A DNA stretch of 64,000 nt from Calamus simplicifolius. Its lineage: Eukaryota; Streptophyta; Magnoliopsida; Arecales; Arecaceae. Within the stretch, counting starts at the first letter, position 1; the number at the start of each line of letters is the position of its first letter. Below are positions 35,350-47,335 of the stretch, one piece after another. Location of the stretch: assembly GCA_900491605.1 (NCBI GenBank), contig UESW01004374.1, positions 131,989 through 195,988 on the forward strand, in the 5' to 3' direction. A program made the translations under genes and the position numbers. The notes under the pieces were generated by a model, which was given only the letters and a program-made list of their open reading frames with translations, had not been told where the DNA came from and ran no database searches.

Positions 35350-35960
35350 CTCAATATCTGAAAATCTGATGAGATCAGCTGAAAAGATGATTAACGATGG
35401 CGCTCCCCTGCTCATTTTTAAACTGCTTCTGATGGGTATCCCGATCACCAGGACCATTAATTCTAACACTAATACCGCGGGATACGCCACGTGTCATCGC
35501 CTCAGTGGGCGCTCGTAGGAAATGAAGAGTTCTGCTCCCTCATCGAAGAGGATCATTAATAACTTTGTGGCGCTCGGGATGCTCCCCCTTTCTCGGGACC
35601 AAACCCCCTCCATTCGAATCATGTTACTTGAGGCTATATTCCTTACGTCCAAACTTGTGCGCCGGACCATCCAGCGCCTTGGCCGAGCATGCCAATCTTT
35701 ACTTTGAACAAACCAAACTATCCTCATATCTTGGTCCTAGTCTGAGCTATCCTTATACCTCGGTTTCGACCGAGACATTTACTCAAGTCCGAACTAAATT
35801 GGCCAAAGAGCACAAACGAGTCATAACTTGTTCACAGTCGAAAGAAAAGCCAGAGACAAGAAGACTGGCCAAAAAGACAAACAAGTGGAGGCCAAGGACC
35901 CGTTCATTGGGAATTTCAACCAAATTGCATATATGAAAAACAAAAATACACAAACGGCCC

Positions 35961-36615
35961 TCAAGGATCAGAGGCTGGATCATTCTCGGCAGTGTCCTCA
36001 ACAATATTCAGGGAGGCTTTGCTTGTTCCGCCCACTTCAAAAGTCGTCATTGTTCCTTCGGCGGTAGGCTTGGAGTGTCCTTCGGGAGCTGCAGCCTCAC
36101 TAGAACCCAAAATATCGTCAAGATTAACGTCTGAGATATCTTCATACTCGGCTTCTTCAGCCCCTAGGGTGCAGGCCTCGAAGGGTTCAATCCAAAAAGG
36201 AGAGGTCCCATTCTGGATGCTCCCGAGATATCCGGTTTGGATCTCCTCCGTGCCAAGCTGAAAAGCCTCGGCACAAGTCGCATCTTGTTCGCCCGAAGCA
36301 TGGTGAACCGCCTTTCAGCCTCGACAACTTGGCTTCGGAGCGAGGCAATTTGCTCCTCAATCTCGGCGACCCGCCCCTTGAGCTCCGAGCTCCTCCGATG
36401 ACTCGATGCCAGTTCTTCTTGCAGACTCTCTAATTGACCTTGGCCTTCGAGCCTCTCCTTCTTCATCTGCAAACGCAGGGTTAGCCGACGCAACGGTGAG
36501 CCGATAGGAAGTTTAAAAAAGATGATATCATACCTTCTTCTCCTGCCGGGCTAATCTCCTGGTTAATTCCTCAACCTTGCCAGCTTGTCGGCCTTAACCA
36601 GCTTGATCCTGTCCT
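35961..36615 (-). pseudogene. Antisense accessory gene of Tat element, copy 1, C-terminal exons only
   Basis: This matches the C-terminal exons of the gene at 46047-49137. The 36164-36493 frame gives MKKERLEGQGQLESLQEELA and EEQIASLRSQVVEAERRFTM, a coiled coil, followed by an acidic C-terminus. A splice-like intron (about 36477-36535) separates it from the next exon, as in copy 2. The nested chromovirus LTR at 36616 cuts it inside the coiled-coil exon, so the N-terminal part is lost here. Confidence 0.7.
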
Positions 36616-37049
36616 TGTCACGCCCCAGACCCAAAATTTGGGCTAGGGTGACAACCCGCCGCATGCCGGGCATGCAAGGCGTCTTGAACTTATCACATAA
36701 ATCAATATAAAGCAAATTCCATATCCATGATTTGTTACAAACCAGAATTATCAGTCTTGGGCTATCTGCCCTACAAATAAATCTGAACTAAATCAAAATG
36801 ATAAAACTAAGTCTTCTTAATAGAAAACTCCTTCTATCTCAATTATCCATCTTCATTCCTGAGGCTCTGAAAAACATTATGAGAATTTTGTGAGCTCACA
36901 CTCAATAAGTAAGCCTAATATAATTTCAAAATTTCATTTATCAGGCTATCATTAGGTTCATGTCATCAGATCAATTAGCTTAATTCAATAACAATTACAT
37001 TGTTTATACTGTCATTATTTATGTATCTTACATTACACATCATGTGTAG

Positions 37050-37312
37050 CCCTCTTAAACATCCCCTAAGAGGAAGGGTCCTGGTACCAGTCATCTGTCA
37101 TGTACACATCATGTGTAGCTGGTACCAGTCTGTCATCTGTCATCTGTCATGTGTAGCCCTCTTAAACATGAGGAAGGGTCCTGGTACCAGTGTCATCTGT
37201 CATCTGTCATGTGATAATCTGTCATCATGTGATCCCTCTTAAACATCCCCTAAGAGGAAGGGTCCTGTACCAGTGTCTGTCATCTGTCATCTGTCATCTG
37301 TCATGTGAGAAC
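37050..37312. repeat. CATCTGT / AGGAAGGGTCCTGGTACCAGT repeat tract in LTR
   Basis: Runs of GTCATCTGTCAT alternate with three copies of CTCTTAAACATCCCCTAAGAGG-AAGGGTCCTGGTACCAG-like segments. The tract is at the U5 end of the minus-strand LTR. Confidence 0.75.
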
Positions 37313-38670
37313 CGTGGTGACACATAAAGTTTTACTGTCATTATCATGATTACATATTATCATAGTAATAACATGATTTTGCCAAATTAACATAATTATA
37401 TTTAACTGTAATTTCACAGTTCAAAATTAAATAATTAATAAAATTATAATACTTGACTTACTTACCTCAGTACACGAATTTCACTTGATAACCCAGCTAA
37501 TTGGACTCCTGGGCACCTACATAATCATTTTTCCATTATTAAATTCCTAAAATCTGAATTATAAAATAATTCTTAAATCCTACCCAAACCACTTCACGGG
37601 CCCAACTTTGGGCTTGAATATCTCTCAATGTATACACCCAAATAGGGAAATAAAATTATTCCCAGAAACTAGAATAAATCCTGATTCGGGCCATATTTTA
37701 TTTTATCATTCTCGGCCCGATACAAGGCCCAAAACGCTGCTCAAACTGGGCTCAGAAACGGCCCAACAAGGCCCAACATCAAACGGCCCAATCGGCCCAT
37801 TAATTTTTAACCCAGCTCCTCTGTTTCAAACGAAACAGAGGAGCCGAGCTTTGCGCCGGCGGCCAGGGCCGCCGCCGGCCAAATTGAAGGCGGTCCGGCC
37901 GCCGTTGGCCGGACCGTGGCCGGCCGCCGCCGCGGCCAGCCTCCCCACCCCTCTCTCTCTCAATTTGTATCAATTTCCATCTTCTCTCTATTCCCTTGCG
38001 GCGGCTCGAAATCACGCCGGCGCTTTGCCGGCCCAATCCGGGGCGGTCCGGCCTCCGGTGGCCGGGCCAGAGCCGGCCACCGCCGTGGCCGGCCTCCCCT
38101 CTCCTCCCTTCCCTTTAATTTCTCTTTTCTTTCTTAATCACCCGCGGCTTACGGATGACGCCGGCGGCACGGCCGGCCACCATGGCCGGCCGGACCTCCA
38201 CCGGACGCACGCCCGGCGCCGGTGGAGGTCTCCGACCAAGGCCCAGGCCCGGCGAGGCGGCGAGCACACCGCCGGGCCCGAACCAAGAGTCGGACCGCCG
38301 GTCGGTTTCGTCACAGGTTTCTTTCTCCCTCCTCCGCCCTCTCTCTCTCTCTCTGTTCTCCGGCACCCCACCGGACGCCGCCCCCGGTGCCGGTGGGGTC
38401 GTCGGCCGGGGCTCAGGCCCGGCGAGGCGGCGGGCACGCCGCCGGGCCTGAACCAATCTCACGGAGAAGGAAGGGGAGAGCTGGGTTCTGTAACCCGGCT
38501 CCTCCCTCCTCTTCGTTTTTTTTTTTTTTTACTTTCTCTCTCTCTCAATCCTTCTCTCTCATGCATGGACAGGGGACTTACCAGAGACAGCACGCTGGGG
38601 AAGAAGTCCGCACGAGGAGATGATGAGAAGGGGGCGTCCACGTATGGTGGGAAGGAGGGTTCTACACCAT

Positions 38671-38678
38671 CTTTTATA
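38671..38678 (-). promoter_or_regulatory. TATA box in chromovirus LTR
   Basis: The minus strand reads GCCTATAAAAGATGG. It lies about 195 bp inside the U3 start, which makes the GC-rich block at 37840-38470 part of the transcribed leader (R/U5). Confidence 0.55.
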
Positions 38679-38873
38679 GGCATTGCAGAGTCCCCAAATC
38701 AAGGGACTCTGTAATTAGATATACTTGAAATTTAAATATCTAGAGTCTATCATATCATCTGATCGTGATAACTCTCACGAGCAATTAAGATATACTGGAA
38801 TTCAATTATCTGGAGTCTATCATCTGACCTCGTGATAACTCTCACGAGCAGTTGAGAAATCTAGGGGATTACA

Positions 38874-38886
38874 TTCTCCCCTCCTT
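38874..38886 (-). promoter_or_regulatory. Polypurine tract of the chromovirus
   Basis: The minus strand reads AAGGAGGGGAGAA immediately before the LTR start TGTAATCCCC, the expected primer site for plus-strand DNA synthesis. Confidence 0.85.
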
Positions 38887-39001
38887 ATAAAAATTTCGGC
38901 CTCGAAATTGATAACTTTTATTAGAGAAAATTAAAGGTCCAAATTTCTGTCCCAAGGACTAACAATCAACTAAAGCTAACAGTTTTCAATCATTAACTAT
39001 T

Positions 39002-40780
39002 TTAAGATACAAATAGTCGTGGATACTTTTCTTTCATTTCTTCTTCCAGTTCCCAAGTAGCCTCTCTTTCAGAATGATTATTCCATTGCACCTTGACATA
39101 GGGAATGGTACGCCGTCTTAGAACTTGATCTTTGCGGTCTACGATACGCAAAGGATGCTCTTCATATGATAAATCTTTCTTCAACTGTATAGGCTCATAT
39201 GCTATGACATGGCTGGGGTCAGAGATATACTTCCTCAGCATAGATACATGAAAAACATTGTGTACCCCAGATAGAATCGGAGGCAGTGCCAGGCTGTAAG
39301 CAACCTCTCCAACTCTGCTCAAGATCTCAAAAGGTCCAATATAACGTGGACTCAGCTTTCCTTTAATCCCAAATCTCATCACATCTTTGGTTGGTGATAC
39401 CCTTAAGAAGACATGATCCCCAACCTGGAATTCCAATTCCCTTCTTCTGACATCAGCATAGCTCTTTTGCCTGCTCTGAGCTGTACGAAGACGCTCCCTG
39501 ATCAAATGCACCTTATCTACTGTTTGCTGAATCAGCTCAGGGCCTAGCAACTTCCTTTCCCCCACGTCATCCCAACATATAGGAGATCTGCACCTCCTAC
39601 CATACAGAGCTTCAAATGGAGCCATCTGGATGCTGGCTTGGTAACTATTATTATATGCAAACTCCACCAAAGGTAAGTGGTTATCCCAAGCTCCACCCAA
39701 GTCCATCACACAGGCTCGCAACATGTCCTCCAGAATCTGTATGGTCCTCTCTGATTGTCCATCTGACTGGGGATGATAGGCTGTACTGAAGTTTAGTTTG
39801 GTTCCCATGGCCTTATGAAGGCTCTTCCAAAACTGGGACACAAACCTGGTATCTCTATCTGATACAATAGATACCGGAACACCATGGAGTCTCACGATCT
39901 GTTCAATATACAAATTAGCCAATCTTTCACTAGAGACCCCAACTCTGAAAGGTAGGAAATGAGCTGATTTTGTTAGTCTGTCCACAATGACCCAAACTGC
40001 ATCGTTGCTCTTAGGAGTTTTGGGCAGACCAGTCACAAAGTCCATTGTAATCTTTTCCCATTTCCACTGTGGAATCATCAGAGACTGAAGAGGTCCTGCA
40101 GGCCTTTGATGCTCGGCTTTCACTTGCTGACACACCAAGCACTTGGCCACATACTGAGCAATCTCCCTCTTCATGCCTTTCCACCAAAAATTTTCCTTTA
40201 AGTCTCTGTACATCTTAGTGCCACCTGGATGCACAGTATAGGGAGAGTAGTGAGCCTCTTTCAAAATTTCAGCCTTTAGCTCTTCACTGTTTGGCACACA
40301 AAGTCTTCCTTCAAATTTCAGGGATCCATCTTCCATTATATAAAATTCATTCTGAACTCCTGATTGTACCACTTCTTTAATCCTTTGTAGATCTGGATCT
40401 TCCATCTGGGAGGACTTGATTCTGTCAACTAAGGTCGGCTGGAGTACAAGTGCTGCAATAAGTCCATCAGACTGCTGTACTCTCAGACCAACCTCCCACT
40501 TCTCCAGATCTCTCAATACGTGAGGCTGGGAGGTAATCATAGCAGCTAACTCAGAAGAGGATTTTCTGCTCAAGGCATCAGCTACTACATTGGCCTTCCC
40601 AGGATGATACTGTAGATTCAGGTCATAATCCTTCAATAGTTCCAACCACCTCCTCTGCCTTAAATTCAGCTCCTTCTGTGTGAAAATGTATTTTAAACTC
40701 TTATGATCTGTATACACATCACACGACACTCCATATAGATAATGCCGCCAAATCTTCAGAGCAAAAACCACAGCAGCCAA
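39002..40780 (-). pseudogene. Chromovirus RNase H, integrase and chromodomain region
   Basis: The 592-codon open frame starts inside RNase H (LAAVVFALKIWRHYLYG, VYTDHKSLKYIFTQKELNLR, NVVADALSRK). It continues into an integrase with an H2C2 zinc site (HPGGTKMYRDL, CLVCQQVKAEHQRPAGPLQ) and a complete catalytic triad in MDFVTGLPKT, VSDRDTRFVSQFW and HPQSDGQSERTIQ. The C-terminus has GDHVFLRVSP and a chromodomain-like tail (VKVQWNNHSEREATWELE, YPRLF) that marks chromoviruses, which tether integration to chromatin. The frame itself is unbroken to the stop at 39002. It is disconnected from RT by three single-base shifts just upstream. Confidence 0.92.
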
Positions 40781-41818
40781 TTCCAGTCATGAGTAGGATA
40801 ATTTGCTCATAAGGTTTCAGTTGTCTGGAGGCATAAGCTATCACTCTTTCATTCTGCATCAAAACACATCCCAATCCTTTTCGAGAGGCATCAGTGTATA
40901 TAGTAAACCTTCAGATCCCGTTGGAAGAACAAGAATGGGAGCTGACACCAGGCGCTGCTTTAACTCCTGGAAACTTTCCTCACACTCCACTGTCCAGTCA
41001 AACTTCACTCGCTTTTGGGTTAAGCGAGTTAGGGGTAGAGCAATGCGAGAAAAATTCTCCACAAATTTTCGGTAATACCCGGCTAATCCCAAGAAGCTTC
41101 TGACTTCTGCCACATTGGTAGGTCGGCTCCAGTTAGTGATAGCTTCAATCTTTTTCGGGTCCACAGATACACCATCTTTAGAGATTATATGACCCAAGAA
41201 AGATACTTGATCCAACCAAAATTCACACTTCTTCAGCTTGGCATAAAGCTTCTTCTCTTGCAGAATCTGTAGCACAATTCTCAGGTGGTCCTCATGCTCC
41301 TTATGGCTCTTGGAATATATCAGAATATCATCAATGAAAACCACCACAAACTGATCCAGATATGGTTTAAAAATTCTGTTCATTAAGTCCATGAATGCTG
41401 CTGGGGCATTAGTTAACCCAAACGGCATCACCAAGAACTCATAGTGGCCATATCTGGTTCTAAATGCTGTCTTTGGTACATCCCCTTCTTTGACTTTAAG
41501 CTGATGGTACCCGGACCTAAGATCAATCTTTGAGAATATCCGGGCTCCTTGAAGTTGATCAAACAAGTCGTCAATCCTTGGCAGAGGATACTTATTTCGC
41601 ACTGTTACTTTATTGATTCCCCGGTAATCAATGCAGAGTCGAAGACTGCCATCCTTCTTCTTAACAAATAGAACTGGAGCACCCCAAGGAGAAGCACTGG
41701 GTCTAATAAATCCTCGATCTAGGAGCTCTTGCAGTTGATCCTTCAGTTCTTTTAGCTCAGCCGGGGCCATACGGTAAGGGGCCTTTGATATAGGCCCAGT
41801 TCCAGGAACTAGATCAAT
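40781..41818 (-). pseudogene. Chromovirus reverse transcriptase, C-terminus frameshifted, N-terminus in gap
   Basis: From the gap edge the frame gives IDLVPGTGPISKAPYRMAP, KKKDGSLRLCIDYRGINKVT, FSKIDLRSGYHQLKVKEGDV, MPFGLTNAPAAFMDLMNRIF, the catalytic VVFIDDILIYSKS and SFLGHIISKDGVSVDPKK. The YxDD-type site is FIDD and intact. After SEGLLYT the frame is wrong. Three single-base deletions between about 40790 and 40890 separate it from the RNase H frame, so RT and RNase H cannot be made as one protein. The long frame reported across the N run into 42874 is an artefact. Confidence 0.9.
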
Positions 41819-42814
41819 NNNNNNNNNNNNNNNNNNNNNNNNNNNNNNNNNNNNNNNNNNNNNNNNNNNNNNNNNNNNNNNNNNNNNNNNNNNNNNNNNN
41901 NNNNNNNNNNNNNNNNNNNNNNNNNNNNNNNNNNNNNNNNNNNNNNNNNNNNNNNNNNNNNNNNNNNNNNNNNNNNNNNNNNNNNNNNNNNNNNNNNNNN
42001 NNNNNNNNNNNNNNNNNNNNNNNNNNNNNNNNNNNNNNNNNNNNNNNNNNNNNNNNNNNNNNNNNNNNNNNNNNNNNNNNNNNNNNNNNNNNNNNNNNNN
42101 NNNNNNNNNNNNNNNNNNNNNNNNNNNNNNNNNNNNNNNNNNNNNNNNNNNNNNNNNNNNNNNNNNNNNNNNNNNNNNNNNNNNNNNNNNNNNNNNNNNN
42201 NNNNNNNNNNNNNNNNNNNNNNNNNNNNNNNNNNNNNNNNNNNNNNNNNNNNNNNNNNNNNNNNNNNNNNNNNNNNNNNNNNNNNNNNNNNNNNNNNNNN
42301 NNNNNNNNNNNNNNNNNNNNNNNNNNNNNNNNNNNNNNNNNNNNNNNNNNNNNNNNNNNNNNNNNNNNNNNNNNNNNNNNNNNNNNNNNNNNNNNNNNNN
42401 NNNNNNNNNNNNNNNNNNNNNNNNNNNNNNNNNNNNNNNNNNNNNNNNNNNNNNNNNNNNNNNNNNNNNNNNNNNNNNNNNNNNNNNNNNNNNNNNNNNN
42501 NNNNNNNNNNNNNNNNNNNNNNNNNNNNNNNNNNNNNNNNNNNNNNNNNNNNNNNNNNNNNNNNNNNNNNNNNNNNNNNNNNNNNNNNNNNNNNNNNNNN
42601 NNNNNNNNNNNNNNNNNNNNNNNNNNNNNNNNNNNNNNNNNNNNNNNNNNNNNNNNNNNNNNNNNNNNNNNNNNNNNNNNNNNNNNNNNNNNNNNNNNNN
42701 NNNNNNNNNNNNNNNNNNNNNNNNNNNNNNNNNNNNNNNNNNNNNNNNNNNNNNNNNNNNNNNNNNNNNNNNNNNNNNNNNNNNNNNNNNNNNNNNNNNN
42801 NNNNNNNNNNNNNN
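41819..42814. other. Assembly gap (996 N)
   Basis: The run of Ns interrupts the chromovirus RT. The sequence on the far side is not chromovirus but a second copy of the Tat element segment seen at 32724, so the gap is also a structural break. Confidence 1.
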
Positions 42815-45800
42815 GGCTAAAGCCGGTGCATGTCTCTTACCAAAATCCTCGGTCAAACCGAGTGATATCACCATACCTTGGCATGGCCAAGTAAAACACC
42901 GAAAAACCTCGGCAACAACCGAGCGAAATTCTAAAACCTCGGCGACAACCGAGCGATATTCTGAAACCTTGACTACAACCGAGTAGTGTATTATCTGAAA
43001 TCTCGGTCAAGTCAAATGATGTACTCACAAAGCGTTACCTGAAGCTCCAGCCTAGACGAGCAATCTCTCAAACACTCTGACGCAACTAAGACGTCCTATT
43101 ATACTTCGGCAGAAGCAAGCAACCTTCTTCTGCTCAACAGTTAAGGTGCACAAGCGGTCTCTTTCCAAAGAAATACCTGCTTCGTTCTACAAGCGAGATC
43201 ACGCTCACCACATGGGTTCACAAGACTGCCCAGGTCTACCTTTGACCCAAGCAGGATAAACGCTTTTTTCCACTTGGGACCGAATAGCGGTCTTAGCAAA
43301 AACAAGGTAGTAAGGACGCTACCGAAATATGCTATGACATAAAAAGCGTGATACGGGTGTAGCGACTCTCAAGCATAATCCCATCGAAAAAGAAGTAGAT
43401 GCTAAAAGAAGAAAGAATAAAACTTTCTTTATTTCTTCAATGGAAAAGAGTTACAACCTCCTAAGAGGCATTACAAGTACATCATGGCATAGGAAATAAA
43501 AACAAGTAAATAGCTCGGCCGGGCTGCTTCAGTCAGCTTCGGTTAATAATGATGTTTCGGCATCTGACCCAAGAGATCAGACAACCAATCAGCTCGCCCT
43601 GAACCGCTGGCTAAAGCCGAACCAGCTTCCCACGGGTCCTCTGGATCGGCGAAGAGATCCAAGGATAGAAGGAAGACCCGCGAATGCTGATGCTGAGGAT
43701 GCATCCCCCCAAGTGGATGCTGGGCTGCTGACACTGCCCGACCATGAAAAGACAGGGTATGAGCAGACCGACACTGCTCTCAACTCCCTCTTCACAGGCA
43801 AAAGATCCCCCAGCCAGATGAGCTAAGGGAACCAGCCCGAGAGAGAAGGAAAAGTCCGTGCATACTACGGGGGTGCATGTGCACTTCCTACCCTGCGACC
43901 CCCATAGCAAACCACAAAGGACACACAGGAAGTGCATATGTGCGCTCTCCATGTGATCTCTGCGGACCTCCTATGCGCTCTCCATATGATCTCCGAAATT
44001 CCTCTCTTGAGGATGGTTTGCTCTTCAACAACTTCTTCATCACCCCAGCTACCCGGGGGAAGTCAACTCACAAAAGGAAAACTCATTCTCTCCACCTTCA
44101 ACCTAGGGGACACATACATCATGAAAACTTTCATAATTCATGGAGAAGAAAGCCTTGGGAGATAGCCGGACACGACCCCCTTCTTCCATTTTATAGGCAA
44201 ACGAACCGGGAGCAGCTATCAGAGAGAAAAGCCCTGAGATTCAAAATACTCTGGCCACACTACCATGTGGCATCCCAGGATGAAAAGAGCGCTCCTCGAA
44301 GCACGCCGAACACATTGCCCATGCCATGACGCATGCCAGAAGATTTTCCTCTGATCCCGAATCAAAAGCCTTAAGTGCAGGAAATCGACCGCCGGTCCTT
44401 AAGATACGGATAGCCTGGGAAATCGCCCAATGAAAACGACGTGCTCCAATGACAAACGAGTGCTTATGTCACACGCTAAAAGGGTCTACATTGGAAAGAG
44501 CCGACGGAATAGATGGCTCCGGAAAATAGCGAGGCATCCTTTTGCAGCTTGTAAAGCCGTATATCCATTTCGGCAAAAAGAAGGTCAACTTGCCTTGGAA
44601 AAGACAAGGCACTGGCAGAGCAATAAAAAGGTGCAGAAGTCAAGTACTCCTCAATAAAAGCACATTGATATCCCCTGCTCCAGCCCAACACCCATTACAT
44701 CTTGCATAAACCGAGACATCGCCTTGTGCTTCAACTCAAAGCCAAGATCGCCTCCATACTTCGGGCTAAACCGAGTATCTCTTCTCGGTTCAATACAACC
44801 GAGCGTTATGTTATGCTTCGATCCAGATCGTGATAGCTGCCCTTGCCTCAACAACTACGGAACGCTCCTTATGCTTTGACAAGGCCGAGTATACACAATG
44901 CTCCGGTGGGAATTTACGAGTTTCGTTTACCTCGATCAAAACGGAGACGCCATGCTCTAACCTCGCTAAGATTACTAGAGATTCCCAGGAGGGTGGTTGT
45001 TTCGTAAGACTTGAACGGTAAGAAAGAATGTTCTGGAGGTGGTAGCAGACACAAAAATTGCGAAAACTCCTTTTCATTCACCACAAAAGGAGAAACAAGA
45101 GGAAAAGGAAAAAAAGTACATGAGCCCTCATAGGGGCTTATCATCTTCCAGCGCCACTGAGCTTTCCCTGCGCTGCATAGCTGGCCCGGCCACTTGTCGT
45201 TGGAGGGACGCCACCTGCCTCTCCAGCCGGCTGTTGTCTTGGCGGAGGAGCTCGATCTCTCTTGTAGTAACGACCAGATATTGCTCAGCCATCTTTTGGA
45301 GTTGTTCATGATCTGCGAATAGTGAGGCTAAAACCTCCCCATCGATGGTTATTGTGGTACGGCCCCAAAGGCCCCCCTGCGGCCACTAACGCTGCCACTT
45401 GGTGTCTCGGTCGATCGCCCCTCACCTTTGGAAGCCATCTCAATATCTGAAAATCTGACGAGATCAGCTGAAAAGATGATTAATGATGGCGCTCCCCTGC
45501 TCATTTTTAAACTGCTTCTGACGGGTATCCCGATCGCCAGGACCATTAATTCTAACACTACTACCGCGGGATACGCCACGTGTCATCGCCTCAGTGGGCG
45601 CTCGTGGGAAATGAAGAGTTCCGCTCCCTCATCGAAGAGGATCATTAATAACTTTGTTGCGCTCAGGATGCGCCCCCTTTCTCGGGACCAAACCCCTCCA
45701 TTCGAATCATGTTACTTGAGGCTATATTCCTTACGTCCAAACTTGTGCGCCGGACCATCCAGCGCCTTGGCCGAGCATGCCAATCTTTACTTTGGACAAA

Positions 45801-46715
45801 CCAAACTATCCTCATATCTTGGTCCTAGTCCGAGCTATCCTTATACCTCGGTTTCGACCGAGACATTTACTCAAGTCCGAACTAAATTGTCCAAAGAGCG
45901 CAAACGAGTCATAACTTGTTCACAATCGAAAGAAAAGCCAGAGACAAGAAGACTGGCAAAAAAGATAAACAAGTGGAGGCCAAGGACCGTTCATTGGGAA
46001 TTTCAACCAAATGCATATATGAAAAACAAAAATACACAAACGGCCCTCAAGGATCAGAGGCTGGATCATTCTCGGCAGTGTCCTCAACAATATTCAGGGA
46101 GGCTTTGCTTGTTCCGCCCACTTCAAAAGTCGTCATTGTTCCTTCGGCGGTAGGCTTGGAGTGTCCTTCGGGAGCTGCAGCCTCACTAGAACCCAAAATA
46201 TCATCAAGATCGACGTCTGAGATATCTTCATACTCGGCTTCTTCAGCCCCTAGGGTGCAGGCCTCGAAGGGTTCAACATCCAAAAAGGAGAGGTCCCATT
46301 CTGGATGCTCCCGAGATATTCTGGTTCGGATCTCCTCCGTGCCAAGCTGAAAAGCCTCGGCACAAGTCGCATCTTATTCACCCCGAAGCATGGTGAACCG
46401 CCTTTCAGCCTCGACAACTTGGCTCTGGAGCGAGGCAATTTGCTCCTCAGTCTCGGCGACCCGCCCCTCGAGCTCCGAGCTCCTCCGATGACTCGATGCC
46501 AGTTCTTCTTACAGACTCTCTAATTGACCTTGGCCTTCGAGCCTCTCCTTCTTCATCTGCAAACGCAGGGTTAGCCGACGCAACGGTGAGCCGATAGGAA
46601 GTTTAAAAAAGATGATATCATACCTCCTCCTCCTGTCGGGCTAATCTCCTGGTTAATTCCTCAACCTTGCCGAAGGCCCTCAGCTTGTCGGCCTTAACCA
46701 GCTTGATCCTGTCCT
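42815..46715. repeat. 3.9-kb duplicated segment, copy 2
   Basis: Collinear with 32724-36615, and continuing without interruption through the point where the chromovirus sits in copy 1 (GTCCT|TG at 46711-46717 versus GTCCT then TGTCACG at 36611-36622). Copy 2 therefore shows the empty insertion site. Copy 1 lacks nine bases present here near 46672. Confidence 0.9.
46557..46623 (-). other. Predicted intron in the antisense accessory gene
   Basis: On the minus strand the donor is GAGGAG|GTATGATATC and the acceptor is CTGCGTTTGCAG|ATGAAG. The length is 67 bp, short for a plant intron. The flanking exons are both coiled coil, and the same signals occur in copy 1 near 36477-36535. Confidence 0.6.
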
Positions 46716-47252
46716 TGAGGACGTTGATCTTCGATTGCATACTATTGGCTTGTTCCCTAGACTGGGAGAGCTCATTATCAAGCTTGGCCAATTTCTCCTG
46801 ATCCCATCTGATCCTGTCATCCTTGGTAACAATGCAATGATTCAGCTGCCGGATCTTCTCCTTTGACTCACTAAGCATTCGATTAGGCGATTCTTCTCGG
46901 CAACTTCTCTCCCCAGCCTGTCTCGACTTTCATCGAGCTGCTTCTTAGCAGTTTCCATTTCTTCGGTGCATCTGGATGTGACATGTGATAACTCCAAACA
47001 TACTTCGTTATACCTCACTCGAAGCCCATATAGCTCCTTAACTTCGAGCCTTAATCTAGATACGTCGTCAAGGGCGGCCTGGTGAAGTCTCCTCGCCCTC
47101 GCCAAGTTCTTGTTGGTGATGTCCAGAACTCGCTCAAATTTGTCAGACGCTTCTACTCGCAATCAGAGCTCGGTACTGACTCTCTTGGCCTGGACGCTGG
47201 CCCCTGTCGCTAGGCTCAAACGCCAGCACAATGCCCTAGTGATCAGAGCGCT

Positions 47253-47335
47253 CTGCAAAACAAAACTCAAGTAATAATAAGAAAGTGCGATCAAGTTCAC
47301 CAGAAAACACCCGATACTCTGGAATAGCAACTCAC
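47253..47335 (-). other. Predicted intron in the antisense accessory gene
   Basis: On the minus strand the donor is CCCGG|GTGAGTTGC and the acceptor is TTTTGTTTTGCAG|AGCGC, with a T-rich 3' part. The length is 83 bp. Confidence 0.65.

Larger units (their letters stand above)
32724..36615. repeat. 3.9-kb duplicated segment, copy 1
   Basis: From GGCTAAAGCCGGTGCA onward this sequence is nearly collinear with 42815-46715, with a few percent mismatches and small indels by eye. It ends exactly at the TG of the nested chromovirus LTR. The segment covers the 3' untranslated region of the Tat element and the C-terminal exons of its antisense gene. The second copy is not interrupted. Confidence 0.9.
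36616..38873 (-). repeat. 3' LTR of the chromovirus
   Basis: On the plus strand it starts TGTCACGCCCCAGACCC and ends GGGGATTACA, i.e. TG...CA with the GGGGCGTGACA end common in plant Del/Tekay LTRs. It contains a CATCTGT-rich repeat tract (37050-37310), a GC-rich block (37840-38470), a minus-strand TATA box (38671-38678) and a 70-bp tandem duplication (38717-38855). The 368-codon plus-strand frame across it is not a gene. Confidence 0.85.
36616..41818 (-). mobile_element. Nested chromovirus (Ty3/gypsy, Del/Tekay type), minus strand, runs into assembly gap
   Basis: A 2.26-kb 3' LTR (36616-38873), polypurine tract, and pol with RNase H, integrase and a chromodomain-like tail, followed by RT up to the gap. 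Gag, protease, PBS and 5' LTR are absent. Those parts would need roughly 4.5 kb, more than the 996 Ns available, so the gap is mis-sized or the join is wrong. The target is the antisense gene of the Tat element. Confidence 0.9.

Noticed and set aside
37608..38714. 368-codon plus-strand frame, Pro/Arg/Gly-rich
   Set aside because: It runs through the GC-rich leader of a minus-strand chromovirus LTR, overlaps equally long frames on the other strand, and shows no domain. High GC explains the lack of stops.
40859..42874. 671-codon frame across the N run
   Set aside because: The middle is unknown bases, and the two ends come from different elements (chromovirus RT and Tat 3' region).
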